Position numbers and translations under genes: made by a program
From: SG8-41 sp035574195
Lineage (GTDB): Bacteria; Pseudomonadota; Gammaproteobacteria; Burkholderiales; SG8-41
Direction: 5' to 3'
DNA: 14,397 nt
Assembly: GCA_035574195.1 (NCBI GenBank)
Contig: DATLZE010000152.1
Location: forward strand, 1 to 14,397
The notes under the pieces: model-generated
Database searches by the model: none
Seen by the model: the letters and a program-made list of their open reading frames with translations, nothing else
What the model was told of the DNA's origin: nothing
Shown: piece by piece, positions 7,443-13,660 of the stretch
Layout of the letters: every line of letters starts with the position of its first letter
How positions within the stretch are numbered: position 1 is the stretch's first letter

Positions 7443-8804
7443 ATGAGCACAGTCGCTGCGGTACATCCCTACATCGAGGCCTTGTTGAAAGGTTATGAAT
7501 TGCCGCGCAGCGGCATTTCATGGCTCAACGAGCGCCGCGCGCGGGCGCTCGAGCGTGCCAACGCGCTCACGGTGCCCACCACGCGCGACGAGGAATGGCG
7601 CTTCACCGACCTCACGCCGCTTACCCGGGTCCCGTTCCAGCCGGCGGCGGGCGCGCCGCAGCCGGCGATGGCGGAGGTCTCGCGCTTCATCGCGCCGGAG
7701 GCGACTGCGCACCTGGTGTTCGTGAACGGTGTATTCGCGCCCGAGCTCTCGGCGAACGCGGGGCTGCCCTACGGCGTGCTCGTCACCCCGCTCGCCGCCG
7801 CGCTCGCCACCCACGCGGCGGTGATCGAGCCGCACCTCGCGCGGATCGCCCCGTTCGACAACCAGGTGTTCGCTGCGCTCAACACCGCGCAACTGCACGA
7901 CGGTGCGTTCGTGTGGATCGCGCGCAACCAGCGCTGCCCGACCCCGGTACAGCTGCTCTACCTCTCCACCCAGAGGCAGTCGGCCTCCTACCCGCGCTGC
8001 CTGGTGGTGGTGGAATCGGGCGCCGAGTGCACGCTGATCGAGGACTACGCCGGGCTCGACGAGGGGCCTTATTTCGCCAATGCGGTGACCGAGATCGCGC
8101 TCGGCGAGGGCGCGCGCCTCGCGCACGTGAGACTGCAGCGCGAGGCGAAGGGCGCCTTCCACATCGCGACCTGTGCGGTATCGGCCGCCCGCGACGCGCA
8201 TTACGCGTTGCACGCAGTGACGCTCGGCGCGCGCCTCTCGAGGTTCGATCTCGAGGTGGCGCAGCGGGGCGAGGGCGTGGAGGCGCGGCTCGACGGCCTC
8301 GCGCTGATTTCCGGGCGCCAGCTCGCCGACACCCACAGCCTGATGGATCACGCGGCCCCGCGCGGCCGCTGCCGCCAGCTCCACAAGTGCATCGTGGGGG
8401 GCGCGGCGCATGCGGTGTTCAACGGCAAGATCGTGGTGCGTTCAGGCGCGCAGCTCACCGATTCCGCGCAGCAGAGCCGCAACCTCCTGCTCTCGGACAA
8501 GGCCCACGTCGACGCGAAGCCACAGCTCGAGATCTTCGCCGACGACGTGAAATGCTCGCACGGGGCGACCGTCGGCCAGCTCGACGCCGAGCAGCTGTTC
8601 TACCTCCTGTCCCGCGGGCTCGCTCCGGAGCGAGCGCGCAATCTTCTCGTCTATGCCTTCGGCGCCGAGGTGATAGACCGCATCCCGGTGCCCTCGCTGG
8701 TCGAGCAGCTCGAGCGCGCAGTGCTCGAGGAGACAGAGACCTGCGCCTCGTCCCTCCCCCGTGAGGGCGGGCAGGGGGATTCTTCTTCCTCGAGCAAGGA
8801 TTAG
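7443..8804 (+). CDS. sufD: SUF complex scaffold subunit SufD
   Basis: A 453-residue SufBD-family protein, partner of SufB and SufC. The beta-helix core carries ALNTAQLHDGAFVWIARN, QLADTHSLMDHAAPRGRCRQLHKCIV and DDVKCSHGATVGQLD (C371, S372, H373). The His of this CSHG block is the SufD residue tied to cluster assembly or iron acquisition in E. coli (H360). The ATG at 7443 gives a standard N-terminus; an ATG at 7371 lies inside sufC and is less likely. The last ~25 residues after the family's usual end (IDRIPVPSLVEQLERAVL) are a low-complexity tail, LPREGGQG then a serine run. It is encoded by a G+C palindromic element that seems to have moved the stop codon. Confidence 0.95.
   Translation: MSTVAAVHPYIEALLKGYELPRSGISWLNERRARALERANALTVPTTRDEEWRFTDLTPLTRVPFQPAAGAPQPAMAEVSRFIAPEATAHLVFVNGVFAPELSANAGLPYGVLVTPLAAALATHAAVIEPHLARIAPFDNQVFAALNTAQLHDGAFVWIARNQRCPTPVQLLYLSTQRQSASYPRCLVVVESGAECTLIEDYAGLDEGPYFANAVTEIALGEGARLAHVRLQREAKGAFHIATCAVSAARDAHYALHAVTLGARLSRFDLEVAQRGEGVEARLDGLALISGRQLADTHSLMDHAAPRGRCRQLHKCIVGGAAHAVFNGKIVVRSGAQLTDSAQQSRNLLLSDKAHVDAKPQLEIFADDVKCSHGATVGQLDAEQLFYLLSRGLAPERARNLLVYAFGAEVIDRIPVPSLVEQLERAVLEETETCASSLPREGGQGDSSSSSKD
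8751..8780 (+). repeat. G+C palindromic element inside the 3' end of sufD
   Basis: TCCCCC (8755-8760) can pair with GGGGGA (8774-8779), followed by a TTCTTCTTCC run. An alternative fold pairs CCCTC (8752-8756) with GAGGG (8763-8767). The composition resembles the hairpin at 391-409, which is truly intergenic. It probably reduces or modulates read-through or mRNA decay between sufD and sufS, but it lies within the reading frame. Confidence 0.4.
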
Positions 8805-8814
8805 AGGGGATGCC

Positions 8815-10077
8815 GTGAACGCGCCGCATGCCATGCCGACCCCGCGCCGCGACGGCAAGCTCGACGTCGAGCGAGTCCGGGCCGATTTCCCCATCCTGCG
8901 CCTGCGGGTGAACGGCAAGCCCCTGGTGTTCCTCGACAACGCCGCCTCGAGCCAGATGCCGCAGCCGGTGATCGATCGCTGGCTGCGCTATCAGACCACT
9001 CAGCACGCCAACATCCACCGTGCGGTGCACGCGCTCTCCGAAACCGCCACTGCCGAATACGAGGCGGCGCGCGCCAAGCTCGCCGCCTTCATCAACGCGC
9101 GCGAGCCGCGCGAGGTGATCTTCACCAGCGGTACTACCGACGGCATCAACCTCGTCGCCCACGGCTACGGGCGCAAGTTCATCGGAGCGGGCGACGAGAT
9201 CGTGCTCACCACGCTGGAGCACCACTCCAACATCGTGCCGTGGCAGATGGTGGCGGAGGAGAGGAGCGCGAAGATCCGGGTCGTCCCGGTCAACGACCGG
9301 GGCGAGATCCTCTTCGAGGAGTATCTGAAGCTCCTCGGGCCGCGCACGCGGCTGGTCGCAGTCACCCACGTCTCCAATGCGCTCGGCACCGTCAACCCGG
9401 TGCGCGAGATCGTCGCTGCCGCGCACGAGAGGGGCGTGCCGGTGCTGGTGGACGGCGCTCAGGCGGTGCCGCACATGAGGGTGGACGTGCAGGCGCTCGA
9501 CTGCGATTTCTACTGCTTCTCCGGGCACAAGATGTTCGGGCCGACCGGCATCGGCGTGCTCTACGGGAAGGCCTCGTGGCTCGAGCGGATGCAGCCCTAC
9601 AAGGGCGGCGGCGACATGATCCTCTCGGTGACCTTCGAGAAGACGATCTACAACGAGATCCCGTGCAAGTTCGAGGCCGGAACGCCCCCGATCGCGGCGG
9701 CGATCGCGCTCGGTGCGGCGGTGGACTATCTGAACGAGGTGGGGTTCGAGCGCATTCACGCCCACGAGACCGGGCTGCTCGACTACGCGACCTCGGAGGT
9801 CAACCGGCTGCCGGGCGTGCGCATCATCGGCACCGCGGAGCGCAAAGCCGCTGTGCTCTCCTTCGTCGTCGAGGGCGTGCATCCGCACGACGTGGGAACG
9901 CTGCTCAACGAGGACGGCATCGCGGTGCGGACCGGACATCACTGCGCGCAGCCGGTGATGGCGCGCTTCGGCGTGCCCGCGACCTCGCGCGCTTCCTTCG
10001 CCTTCTACAACACGATGGCCGAGGTGGATGCGCTGGTCGCCGGCATTCGCAGAGTCCAGAAGGTGTTTGGCCGCTAG
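8815..10077 (+). CDS. sufS: Group II cysteine desulfurase SufS
   Basis: A 420-residue PLP enzyme (E. coli SufS is 406). It opens with DFPILRLRVNGKPLVFLDNAASSQ, typical of SufS/CsdA. Further landmarks are TTLEHHSNIVPWQ, DGAQAVPHM, the PLP lysine K239 in FSGHKMFGPTG, and the persulfide cysteine C377 in RTGHHCAQPVM. Group II enzymes need a sulfur acceptor (SufE or SufU) for full activity; here sufU follows, so SufU is the probable partner. GTG at 8815 is chosen because AGAGGGGA (8803-8810) lies just upstream. An ATG at 8830 is possible, and an ATG at 8810 is out of frame with a stop after two codons. It is the second desulfurase of this locus. Confidence 0.95.
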   Translation: MNAPHAMPTPRRDGKLDVERVRADFPILRLRVNGKPLVFLDNAASSQMPQPVIDRWLRYQTTQHANIHRAVHALSETATAEYEAARAKLAAFINAREPREVIFTSGTTDGINLVAHGYGRKFIGAGDEIVLTTLEHHSNIVPWQMVAEERSAKIRVVPVNDRGEILFEEYLKLLGPRTRLVAVTHVSNALGTVNPVREIVAAAHERGVPVLVDGAQAVPHMRVDVQALDCDFYCFSGHKMFGPTGIGVLYGKASWLERMQPYKGGGDMILSVTFEKTIYNEIPCKFEAGTPPIAAAIALGAAVDYLNEVGFERIHAHETGLLDYATSEVNRLPGVRIIGTAERKAAVLSFVVEGVHPHDVGTLLNEDGIAVRTGHHCAQPVMARFGVPATSRASFAFYNTMAEVDALVAGIRRVQKVFGR

Positions 10078-10263
10078 CTGTCGGAGAGAATCGGGGTCGA
10101 GGAATGAACCAGATTCGCAAGATCGGAAACAGCCTAGTGAAGATGATCCCGCTGCGGGGCATTCGTGCAAATCTTGCGGAATCGTTTCATCGTGGCCAGG
10201 CTCGCAGTTTTCGGGTTCCCTCCGCGAGCTCGGCGTTCTCCGTGACCGAAGCGGTGTTGAGCG
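10078..10263. other. sufS-sufU spacer
   Basis: A 186-bp gap. A 56-codon frame from ATG 10104 to 10274 has an AGGA upstream but no family resemblance. Its end is made by the CTCCG-type repeat at 10220-10247 and it overlaps sufU, so I do not call it a gene. No clear terminator or promoter is visible. Confidence 0.35.
10220..10247 (-). repeat. Degenerate GGAG-rich repeat, copy 1
   Basis: Its reverse complement starts GGTCACGGAGAACGCCGAG and matches 22 of 28 positions of the copy at 10760-10787. The two copies face each other and bracket sufU. The units are about 7-9 nt long and based on ACGGAG. No transposase or terminal duplication is seen. Confidence 0.5.
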
Positions 10264-10749
10264 ATGGCCGATAGCAGACAGCTCTACCAGGAAGTGATCC
10301 TGGACCACAACCGCAAGCCCCGCAACTGGGGCGTGCTCGCGGAGGCGACGCACCGCGCCGAGGGACACAATCCGCTGTGCGGAGACCACATCACGCTCAC
10401 GCTCAAGCTGCGCGACGAGGCGCTCGAAGCGATCGGCTTCGAGGGCGAATCGTGCGCGATCTGCAAGGCCTCCGCCTCGATGATGACGACAGCGGTGAAG
10501 GGGAGAACGCGCGCGGAGGCCGAGCATCTGGTGCAGGAATTCCGCGATCTCGCCACCGGCAAGCTCGACCCCGCGCAACCCAACCGCCTCGGGCGCCTCA
10601 CCGTGTTCGCCGGGGTGCGCGATCTTCCGACGCGCGTGAAATGCGCGATCCTGCCGTGGCACACGCTGCACGCGGCGCTCAATTCGATCCCCACCACCAC
10701 CACCGAGGCCGAGGCCGATCCGATGCACGCCCCGATCGGAAATGCGTGA
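10264..10749 (+). CDS. sufU: SufU-type zinc protein / sulfur acceptor of SufS
   Basis: A 161-residue IscU/SufU-fold protein. C39 and D41 (HNPLCGD), C64 (GESCAICKAS, with C67) and C127 (RVKCAILPWHTL) match the Zn-binding Asp and Cys set of SufU. The roughly 60-residue gap between C64 and C127 contains the SufU-specific insertion, absent from IscU, which also has a conserved LPPVK motif not found here. In Bacillus, SufU binds Zn and accepts sulfur from SufS. The pairing with sufS directly upstream fits this. The ATG at 10264 has a poor Shine-Dalgarno sequence. A 20-residue Thr/Glu-rich tail follows the fold. SufU is usual in Firmicutes and Actinobacteria and less so in Proteobacteria. Confidence 0.92.
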   Translation: MADSRQLYQEVILDHNRKPRNWGVLAEATHRAEGHNPLCGDHITLTLKLRDEALEAIGFEGESCAICKASASMMTTAVKGRTRAEAEHLVQEFRDLATGKLDPAQPNRLGRLTVFAGVRDLPTRVKCAILPWHTLHAALNSIPTTTTEAEADPMHAPIGNA

Positions 10750-10759
10750 AGGGTGAACC

Positions 10760-10787
10760 GGTCACCGAGGACGCGGAGAGCACGGAG
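10760..10787 (+). repeat. Degenerate GGAG-rich repeat, copy 2
   Basis: Starts GGTCACCGAGGACGCGGAG and continues with further ACGGAG units to about 10795. It is inverted relative to the copy at 10220-10247 with 22/28 identity. It fills most of the 101-bp gap between sufU and the nfu gene. Confidence 0.5.
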
Positions 10788-10850
10788 ACGGAGAGTGGAG
10801 ATGCGGCTGCCTTCCTCCTCGGCGATCTCCGTGGCTGACGGATTTTGAGT

Positions 10851-11417
10851 ATGCCGAAGATCGCCGAAATCGAGCCCACGCCCAACCCGAACGCGATGAA
10901 GTTCATCCTCCGGGAGCCGCTCACCTGGGGCGTGTCGCGCTCGTACGCGAGCGCCGAGGAGGCGAAGCACGATCCGCTCGCCTCGCGGCTGTTCGAGATC
11001 GAGCACGTCACCAACGTGTTCTACGTGGACCACTGGATCACGGTGACGCAGGACGGCAGGGCCGACTGGCCGGAGCTGCTGCGCCAGCTCGCGGGGCCGA
11101 TTCGCGAGGCGCCGGCGGCCGACGAGAGCTCGGCTCACTACGCGCAGCAGGCCTCCAATCTCGCCGCTGCGGAGAACCTGTCGGAGGCGGATCGCGAGCG
11201 GCTCGGGCGCATCAACCAGATCCTCGACGAGCAGGTGCGGCCGTATCTGCAGGGCGATGGGGGCGACCTCTATGTCGTGGGGCTGGAGGGCAACCGCCTC
11301 CTCGTGCACTACCAGGGCGCGTGCGGCAGCTGCCCGAGCTCGATCTCCGGGACGCTCGCCGGGATCGAGAGCCTGCTCCGGCCGGTCGAGCCCGAGATCG
11401 AGGTCGTCGCGGTCTAG
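10851..11417 (+). CDS. Nfu-type Fe-S carrier (Nfu_N + NifU C-terminal domain)
   Basis: A 188-residue two-domain protein. Residues 1-85 form an Nfu N-terminal domain (ETPNPNA-like PTPNPNAMKF near the start, then RLFEIEHVTNVFYVDHWITVT). Residues about 115-188 form the NifU C-terminal domain, with the cluster-binding C158-x-x-C161 in GACGSCPSS. Nfu proteins hold a [4Fe-4S] cluster across a dimer and deliver it to target enzymes. The arrangement is like mitochondrial NFU1 rather than E. coli NfuA, whose N-terminal domain is a degenerate A-type fold. ATG 10851 starts the recognisable domain. An in-frame TTG two codons upstream is ignored. Its place at the end of the suf string suggests a role after SufBCD. 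Confidence 0.9.
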   Translation: MPKIAEIEPTPNPNAMKFILREPLTWGVSRSYASAEEAKHDPLASRLFEIEHVTNVFYVDHWITVTQDGRADWPELLRQLAGPIREAPAADESSAHYAQQASNLAAAENLSEADRERLGRINQILDEQVRPYLQGDGGDLYVVGLEGNRLLVHYQGACGSCPSSISGTLAGIESLLRPVEPEIEVVAV

Positions 11418-11659
11418 ACGAGGTTTTGCAACCGGGCGAAAAGGACGGCTGCGGCCCGCCGGAGAAGGCGGGCCGCTGTGGTGGATTTCCACGAATCGCG
11501 CAATGTGAGCGTCACGGTCACGATCAAGTCCTGCGAAGGCGCCCGCCATGCGATGGCCGATTCCGCAATTCTCCAGGACACGGCAGCTCCCGCATCACGT
11601 CCCTGCGGCCGAATGCCCGCTGTTCTAGCTCCGCGTGCTGCGCGGTGGGAGGTCGAGGT
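11418..11659. other. nfu-Rieske spacer
   Basis: 242 bp without a convincing gene. It begins with a perfect hairpin (11451-11476). The remainder has short dyads such as GTGAGCGTCACGGTCAC and no clear sigma-70 hexamer pair. Small frames here show no family resemblance. The Rieske gene may still be co-transcribed. Confidence 0.35.
11451..11476 (+). terminator. Perfect 10-bp hairpin after nfu
   Basis: GCGGCCCGCC (11451-11460) and GGCGGGCCGC (11467-11476) form a perfect 10-bp stem around a GGAGAA loop, 33 nt past the nfu stop. No U tract follows (the next bases are TGTGGTGG), so it is not a classic intrinsic terminator. It may stabilise the upstream mRNA, pause RNA polymerase or mark a processing site. 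Confidence 0.4.
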
Positions 11660-11980
11660 TTGTCCGGCTGGGTTACCGTAGCGAAGGTCGGCGAGCTGGT
11701 TCCCGGGACGTTCCGCGTCGTGGACGTGGACGGGGTTTCGATCGCCGTGTTCAACCTCGACGGCGAGTACTACGCGATCGAGGACGTGTGCACCCATGAC
11801 GGCGGGCAGTTGACGGGCGGGATCGTGGACGGCGACCAGATCGAGTGCCCGCGCCACGGCGCGCGCTTCTCGATCCGCACCGGCGAGGCGCTTTGCGCGC
11901 CTGCCTACGAGCCTACCGCCCGGTTTCCGGTTCGCGTCGAGAACGGCGAAATCCAAGTGCGCGACGATCGCTGGGACTGA
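11660..11980 (+). CDS. Rieske [2Fe-2S] ferredoxin
   Basis: A 106-residue soluble Rieske protein. The ligands are C44-x-H46 (DVCTHDGG) and C63-x-x-H66 (IECPRHGARF), 16 residues apart between H46 and C63. This is the standard Rieske arrangement of two Cys and two His. It has no signal peptide or membrane segment, and its length matches ferredoxins of dioxygenase systems and NirD-like subunits. The start is TTG at 11660, supported by GGAGG at 11648-11652 with a 7-nt spacer; no in-frame ATG gives a full domain. Similar Rieske genes occur next to suf genes in other bacteria, which suggests electron supply to cluster assembly or a client role. It could instead serve an oxygenase or, given its right neighbour, nitrite reductase (NirD-like). 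Confidence 0.88.
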   Translation: MSGWVTVAKVGELVPGTFRVVDVDGVSIAVFNLDGEYYAIEDVCTHDGGQLTGGIVDGDQIECPRHGARFSIRTGEALCAPAYEPTARFPVRVENGEIQVRDDRWD

Positions 11981-11996
11981 GCAGCGGGCTCGAGCG

Positions 11997-12024
11997 CGCC
12001 GAGGCTGCAGGCGGCGGATTTTTT
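11997..12024 (+). terminator. Candidate intrinsic terminator of the suf locus
   Basis: CGCCG (11997-12001) pairs with CGGCG (12012-12016) across a 10-nt loop. Two bases later comes a run of six T (12019-12024). The stem is short, but the T run is rare in this GC-rich sequence and the position, 16 nt past the Rieske stop, fits. Confidence 0.45.
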
Positions 12025-12112
12025 CTGCGCTCGCCGGCGGATCATGTCCCTGGATTTCAGGATGCTCTCCACAGTGCGCGCCGTGCTGTGAAGCGGTGCG
12101 GCGATCTCGTCC

Positions 12113-12133
12113 CGCGCACCGGCCCGGTGCGCG
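12113..12133. promoter_or_regulatory. NtrC-like dyad upstream of the nitrate transporter
   Basis: CGCGCACC and GGTGCGCG form a perfect 8-bp inverted repeat with a 5-bp centre (GGCCC). The GCACC-N5-GGTGC core is the spacing of NtrC binding sites. The centre (12123) is about 124 bp before the predicted sigma-54 start at 12247, a usual distance for an enhancer. Binding by NtrC or another activator is inferred. Confidence 0.6.
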
Positions 12134-12220
12134 GCGAGGCTCGCGCGGCGTTCCCGAGATCGTCGCGGTGCGCGTCTAATTCATTGAACGTCCGATAAAA
12201 ACGGCACGAGCGCGGCGCGC

Positions 12221-12235
12221 TGGCATGGCGCTTGC
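12221..12235 (+). promoter_or_regulatory. Sigma-54 promoter of the nitrate transporter
   Basis: TGGCATGGCGCTTGC has the -24 GG (12222-12223) and -12 GC (12234-12235) with exactly 10 bp between. It matches the TGGCAYG-N4-TTGC consensus. Predicted start is near 12247, 37 nt before the ATG. The element is nearly the same as the one upstream of cobA. Confidence 0.8.
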
Positions 12236-12243
12236 CATGGCCG

Positions 12244-12271
12244 GAACCGTGGCGCCGCTTGGCGCCGGTTC
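12244..12271 (+). other. Leader stem-loop before the nitrate transporter
   Basis: GAACC (12244-12248), a 2-nt bulge, GGCGCC (12251-12256), loop GCTT, GGCGCC (12261-12266) and GGTTC (12267-12271) form a strong hairpin. It ends 1 nt before the GCGGAG ribosome binding site (12273-12278). If transcription starts near 12247, the hairpin is at the very 5' end of the mRNA. It could protect the RNA end or affect translation. Confidence 0.45.
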
Positions 12272-12283
12272 TGCGGAGCGTTC

Positions 12284-13498
12284 ATGACGAAGACGCCGTT
12301 TCTCAAGGCCGGGCACGCGCCCACGCTCGCCGCCGCCTTTCTGTATTTCGATCTGTCGTTCATGGTATGGGTGATGCTGGGCCCGCTCGGCGTGCAGATC
12401 GCGCGCGACCTGGCGCTTACCCCCGCGCAACAGGGGATCATGGTCGCGACGCCCGTGCTCGCCGGAGCGTTGCTGCGCGTTCCGATGGGCGTGCTGGTGG
12501 ACCATGTCGGGCCGAAGACCGCCGGTCTGATCGGACAGCTGGTGGTGCTCGCCGGGCTCGCGTGGGCGCAATTCTCCGGCGTCTCGAGCTACGCCGAGGT
12601 GCTCGCGCTCGGCCTCTTCCTCGGCATGGCAGGCGCCTCCTTCGCCGTCGCGCTGCCGCTTGCCGCGCGCTGGTATCCCCCCGAGCACCAGGGCACCGCG
12701 CTCGGTATCGCCGGTGCGGGCAATTCCGGCACCGTGTTCGCGGCGCTGTTCGCGCCGGGGCTCGCCGCGGCCTACGGCTGGCAGAACGTGTTCGGGTTGG
12801 CGGCTCTGCCCCTCGGCGCGACGCTCGCGCTCTATCTCGTCCTCGCCAGGGACTGCCCGCAGCGACCGGCGCCGAAGCCGCTCGCGGCCTACCTCGAAGT
12901 GCTCCGGCACCGCGACGCGTGGTGGTTCATGTTCTTCTACAGCGTGAGCTTCGGCGGCTTCGTCGGGCTCGCCTCCTCGCTCACGATCTACTTCAATGAC
13001 CAGTACGGGCTCGATCCGGTCACCGCGGGCTATTTCACCGCGGCGTGCGTGTTCGCGGGCTCGATGGTGCGCCCGCTCGGCGGCTTCGTCGCCGACCGCA
13101 TCGGCGGCATCCGCACGCTGTCGGTCGTGTACCTCGTGGCGGCCGCCGCAATCGGGGCGGCGAGCCCGGGCTTCGGAAACCTGTGGCTCGCGCTCGCCGT
13201 GTTCGTCGTCGCGATGCTCGCGCTCGGCATGGGCAACGGCGCCGTGTTCCAGCTCGTGCCGCAGCGCTTTCGCAACGAGATCGGAGTGATGACCGGCCTG
13301 GTCGGCATGGCCGGCGGCATCGGCGGCTTCTACCTCGCTTCCAGCCTCGGCTGGGCGAAGCAGCTCGCCGCGAGCTACCAGCCGGGTCTGCTCGCGTTCG
13401 CGGCGCTCGCGCTCGCCGCCTTCGCGGGACTGAGCGCGGTGAAGACGCGCTGGCGCGCGACCTGGGGCGCGGCGCACCTCACCGCCGCGAGGATCTGA
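12284..13498 (+). CDS. nasA: NarK/NasA-family nitrate/nitrite transporter (MFS)
   Basis: A 404-residue inner-membrane MFS protein with about 12 hydrophobic helices. Both NNP-family nitrate signatures are visible: GIAGAGNSGTVFAALFAP (141-158) in helix 5 and GMGNGAVFQLVPQRF (315-329) in helix 8. R65 (LLRVPMG) and R263 (SMVRPLGG) occupy the places of the two substrate-binding arginines of NarK. The family moves nitrate and/or nitrite. The context (sigma-54 promoter, NtrC-like site, cobA downstream) favours assimilatory nitrate uptake, hence nasA, though narK is equally used for this family. The ATG at 12284 has GCGGAG 5 nt before it. Confidence 0.9.
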   Translation: MTKTPFLKAGHAPTLAAAFLYFDLSFMVWVMLGPLGVQIARDLALTPAQQGIMVATPVLAGALLRVPMGVLVDHVGPKTAGLIGQLVVLAGLAWAQFSGVSSYAEVLALGLFLGMAGASFAVALPLAARWYPPEHQGTALGIAGAGNSGTVFAALFAPGLAAAYGWQNVFGLAALPLGATLALYLVLARDCPQRPAPKPLAAYLEVLRHRDAWWFMFFYSVSFGGFVGLASSLTIYFNDQYGLDPVTAGYFTAACVFAGSMVRPLGGFVADRIGGIRTLSVVYLVAAAAIGAASPGFGNLWLALAVFVVAMLALGMGNGAVFQLVPQRFRNEIGVMTGLVGMAGGIGGFYLASSLGWAKQLAASYQPGLLAFAALALAAFAGLSAVKTRWRATWGAAHLTAARI

Positions 13499-13570
13499 GG
13501 CTTCGCCGCGGGCAGCACCGGCCGCCAGCGCGCGGTGCGCCGCCCCGGCCCGCTGCCCTGCAACGGTGCG

Positions 13571-13645
13571 CGTTAGGCTCCTCCAGCAGGACTTGCACAC
13601 GCCTGGGAGCGGTGACCTAACGGATTGTCGCAAAAAGACAATCCG
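13571..13645. promoter_or_regulatory. Nested inverted repeats upstream of cobA
   Basis: CGTTAGG (13571-13577) is inverted as CCTAACG (13616-13622). Immediately after, CGGATTGTC (13621-13629) is inverted perfectly as GACAATCCG (13637-13645) around a 7-nt A-rich loop. The second dyad ends 15 bp before the sigma-54 element. No T run follows, so an intrinsic terminator for the transporter is unlikely. It looks more like an operator or bending site. The regulator is unknown. Confidence 0.5.
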
Positions 13646-13660
13646 GCGTTCATCCGGGGC

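Larger units (their letters stand above)
11981..12220. other. Spacer upstream of the nitrate transporter
   Basis: Part of a 303-bp non-coding stretch (11981-12283). It holds a terminator candidate at 11997-12024, an NtrC-like dyad at 12113-12133, single GGTGCG half-sites near 12095 and 12165, and an imperfect CACAG-N11-CTGTG dyad at 12070-12090. No reading frame here resembles a protein. The layout is that of a long sigma-54 control region. Confidence 0.5.

Noticed and set aside
10104..10274. Possible 56-residue small gene between sufS and sufU
   Set aside because: It has a weak AGGA upstream but no homology I recognise. Its C-terminal half is made of the dispersed repeat and it overlaps the sufU start.
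8455..10728. A 757-codon open frame on the minus strand across sufD-sufS-sufU
   Set aside because: It is antisense to three clearly identified genes. Its translation is rich in Arg, His, Ala and Gly with no family resemblance. High-GC third positions commonly create such frames.
11845..12198. Open frame overlapping the Rieske gene and the following spacer
   Set aside because: Out of frame with the Rieske motifs, Arg-rich and without a recognisable domain; the region reads better as a control region.
13516..13540. GCACC...GGTGC inverted repeat upstream of cobA as an NtrC site
   Set aside because: The halves are 14 bp apart, not 5, and the sequence is very GC-rich, so it does not fit the NtrC spacing. 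Nearby GGTGCGC half-sites lack partners.
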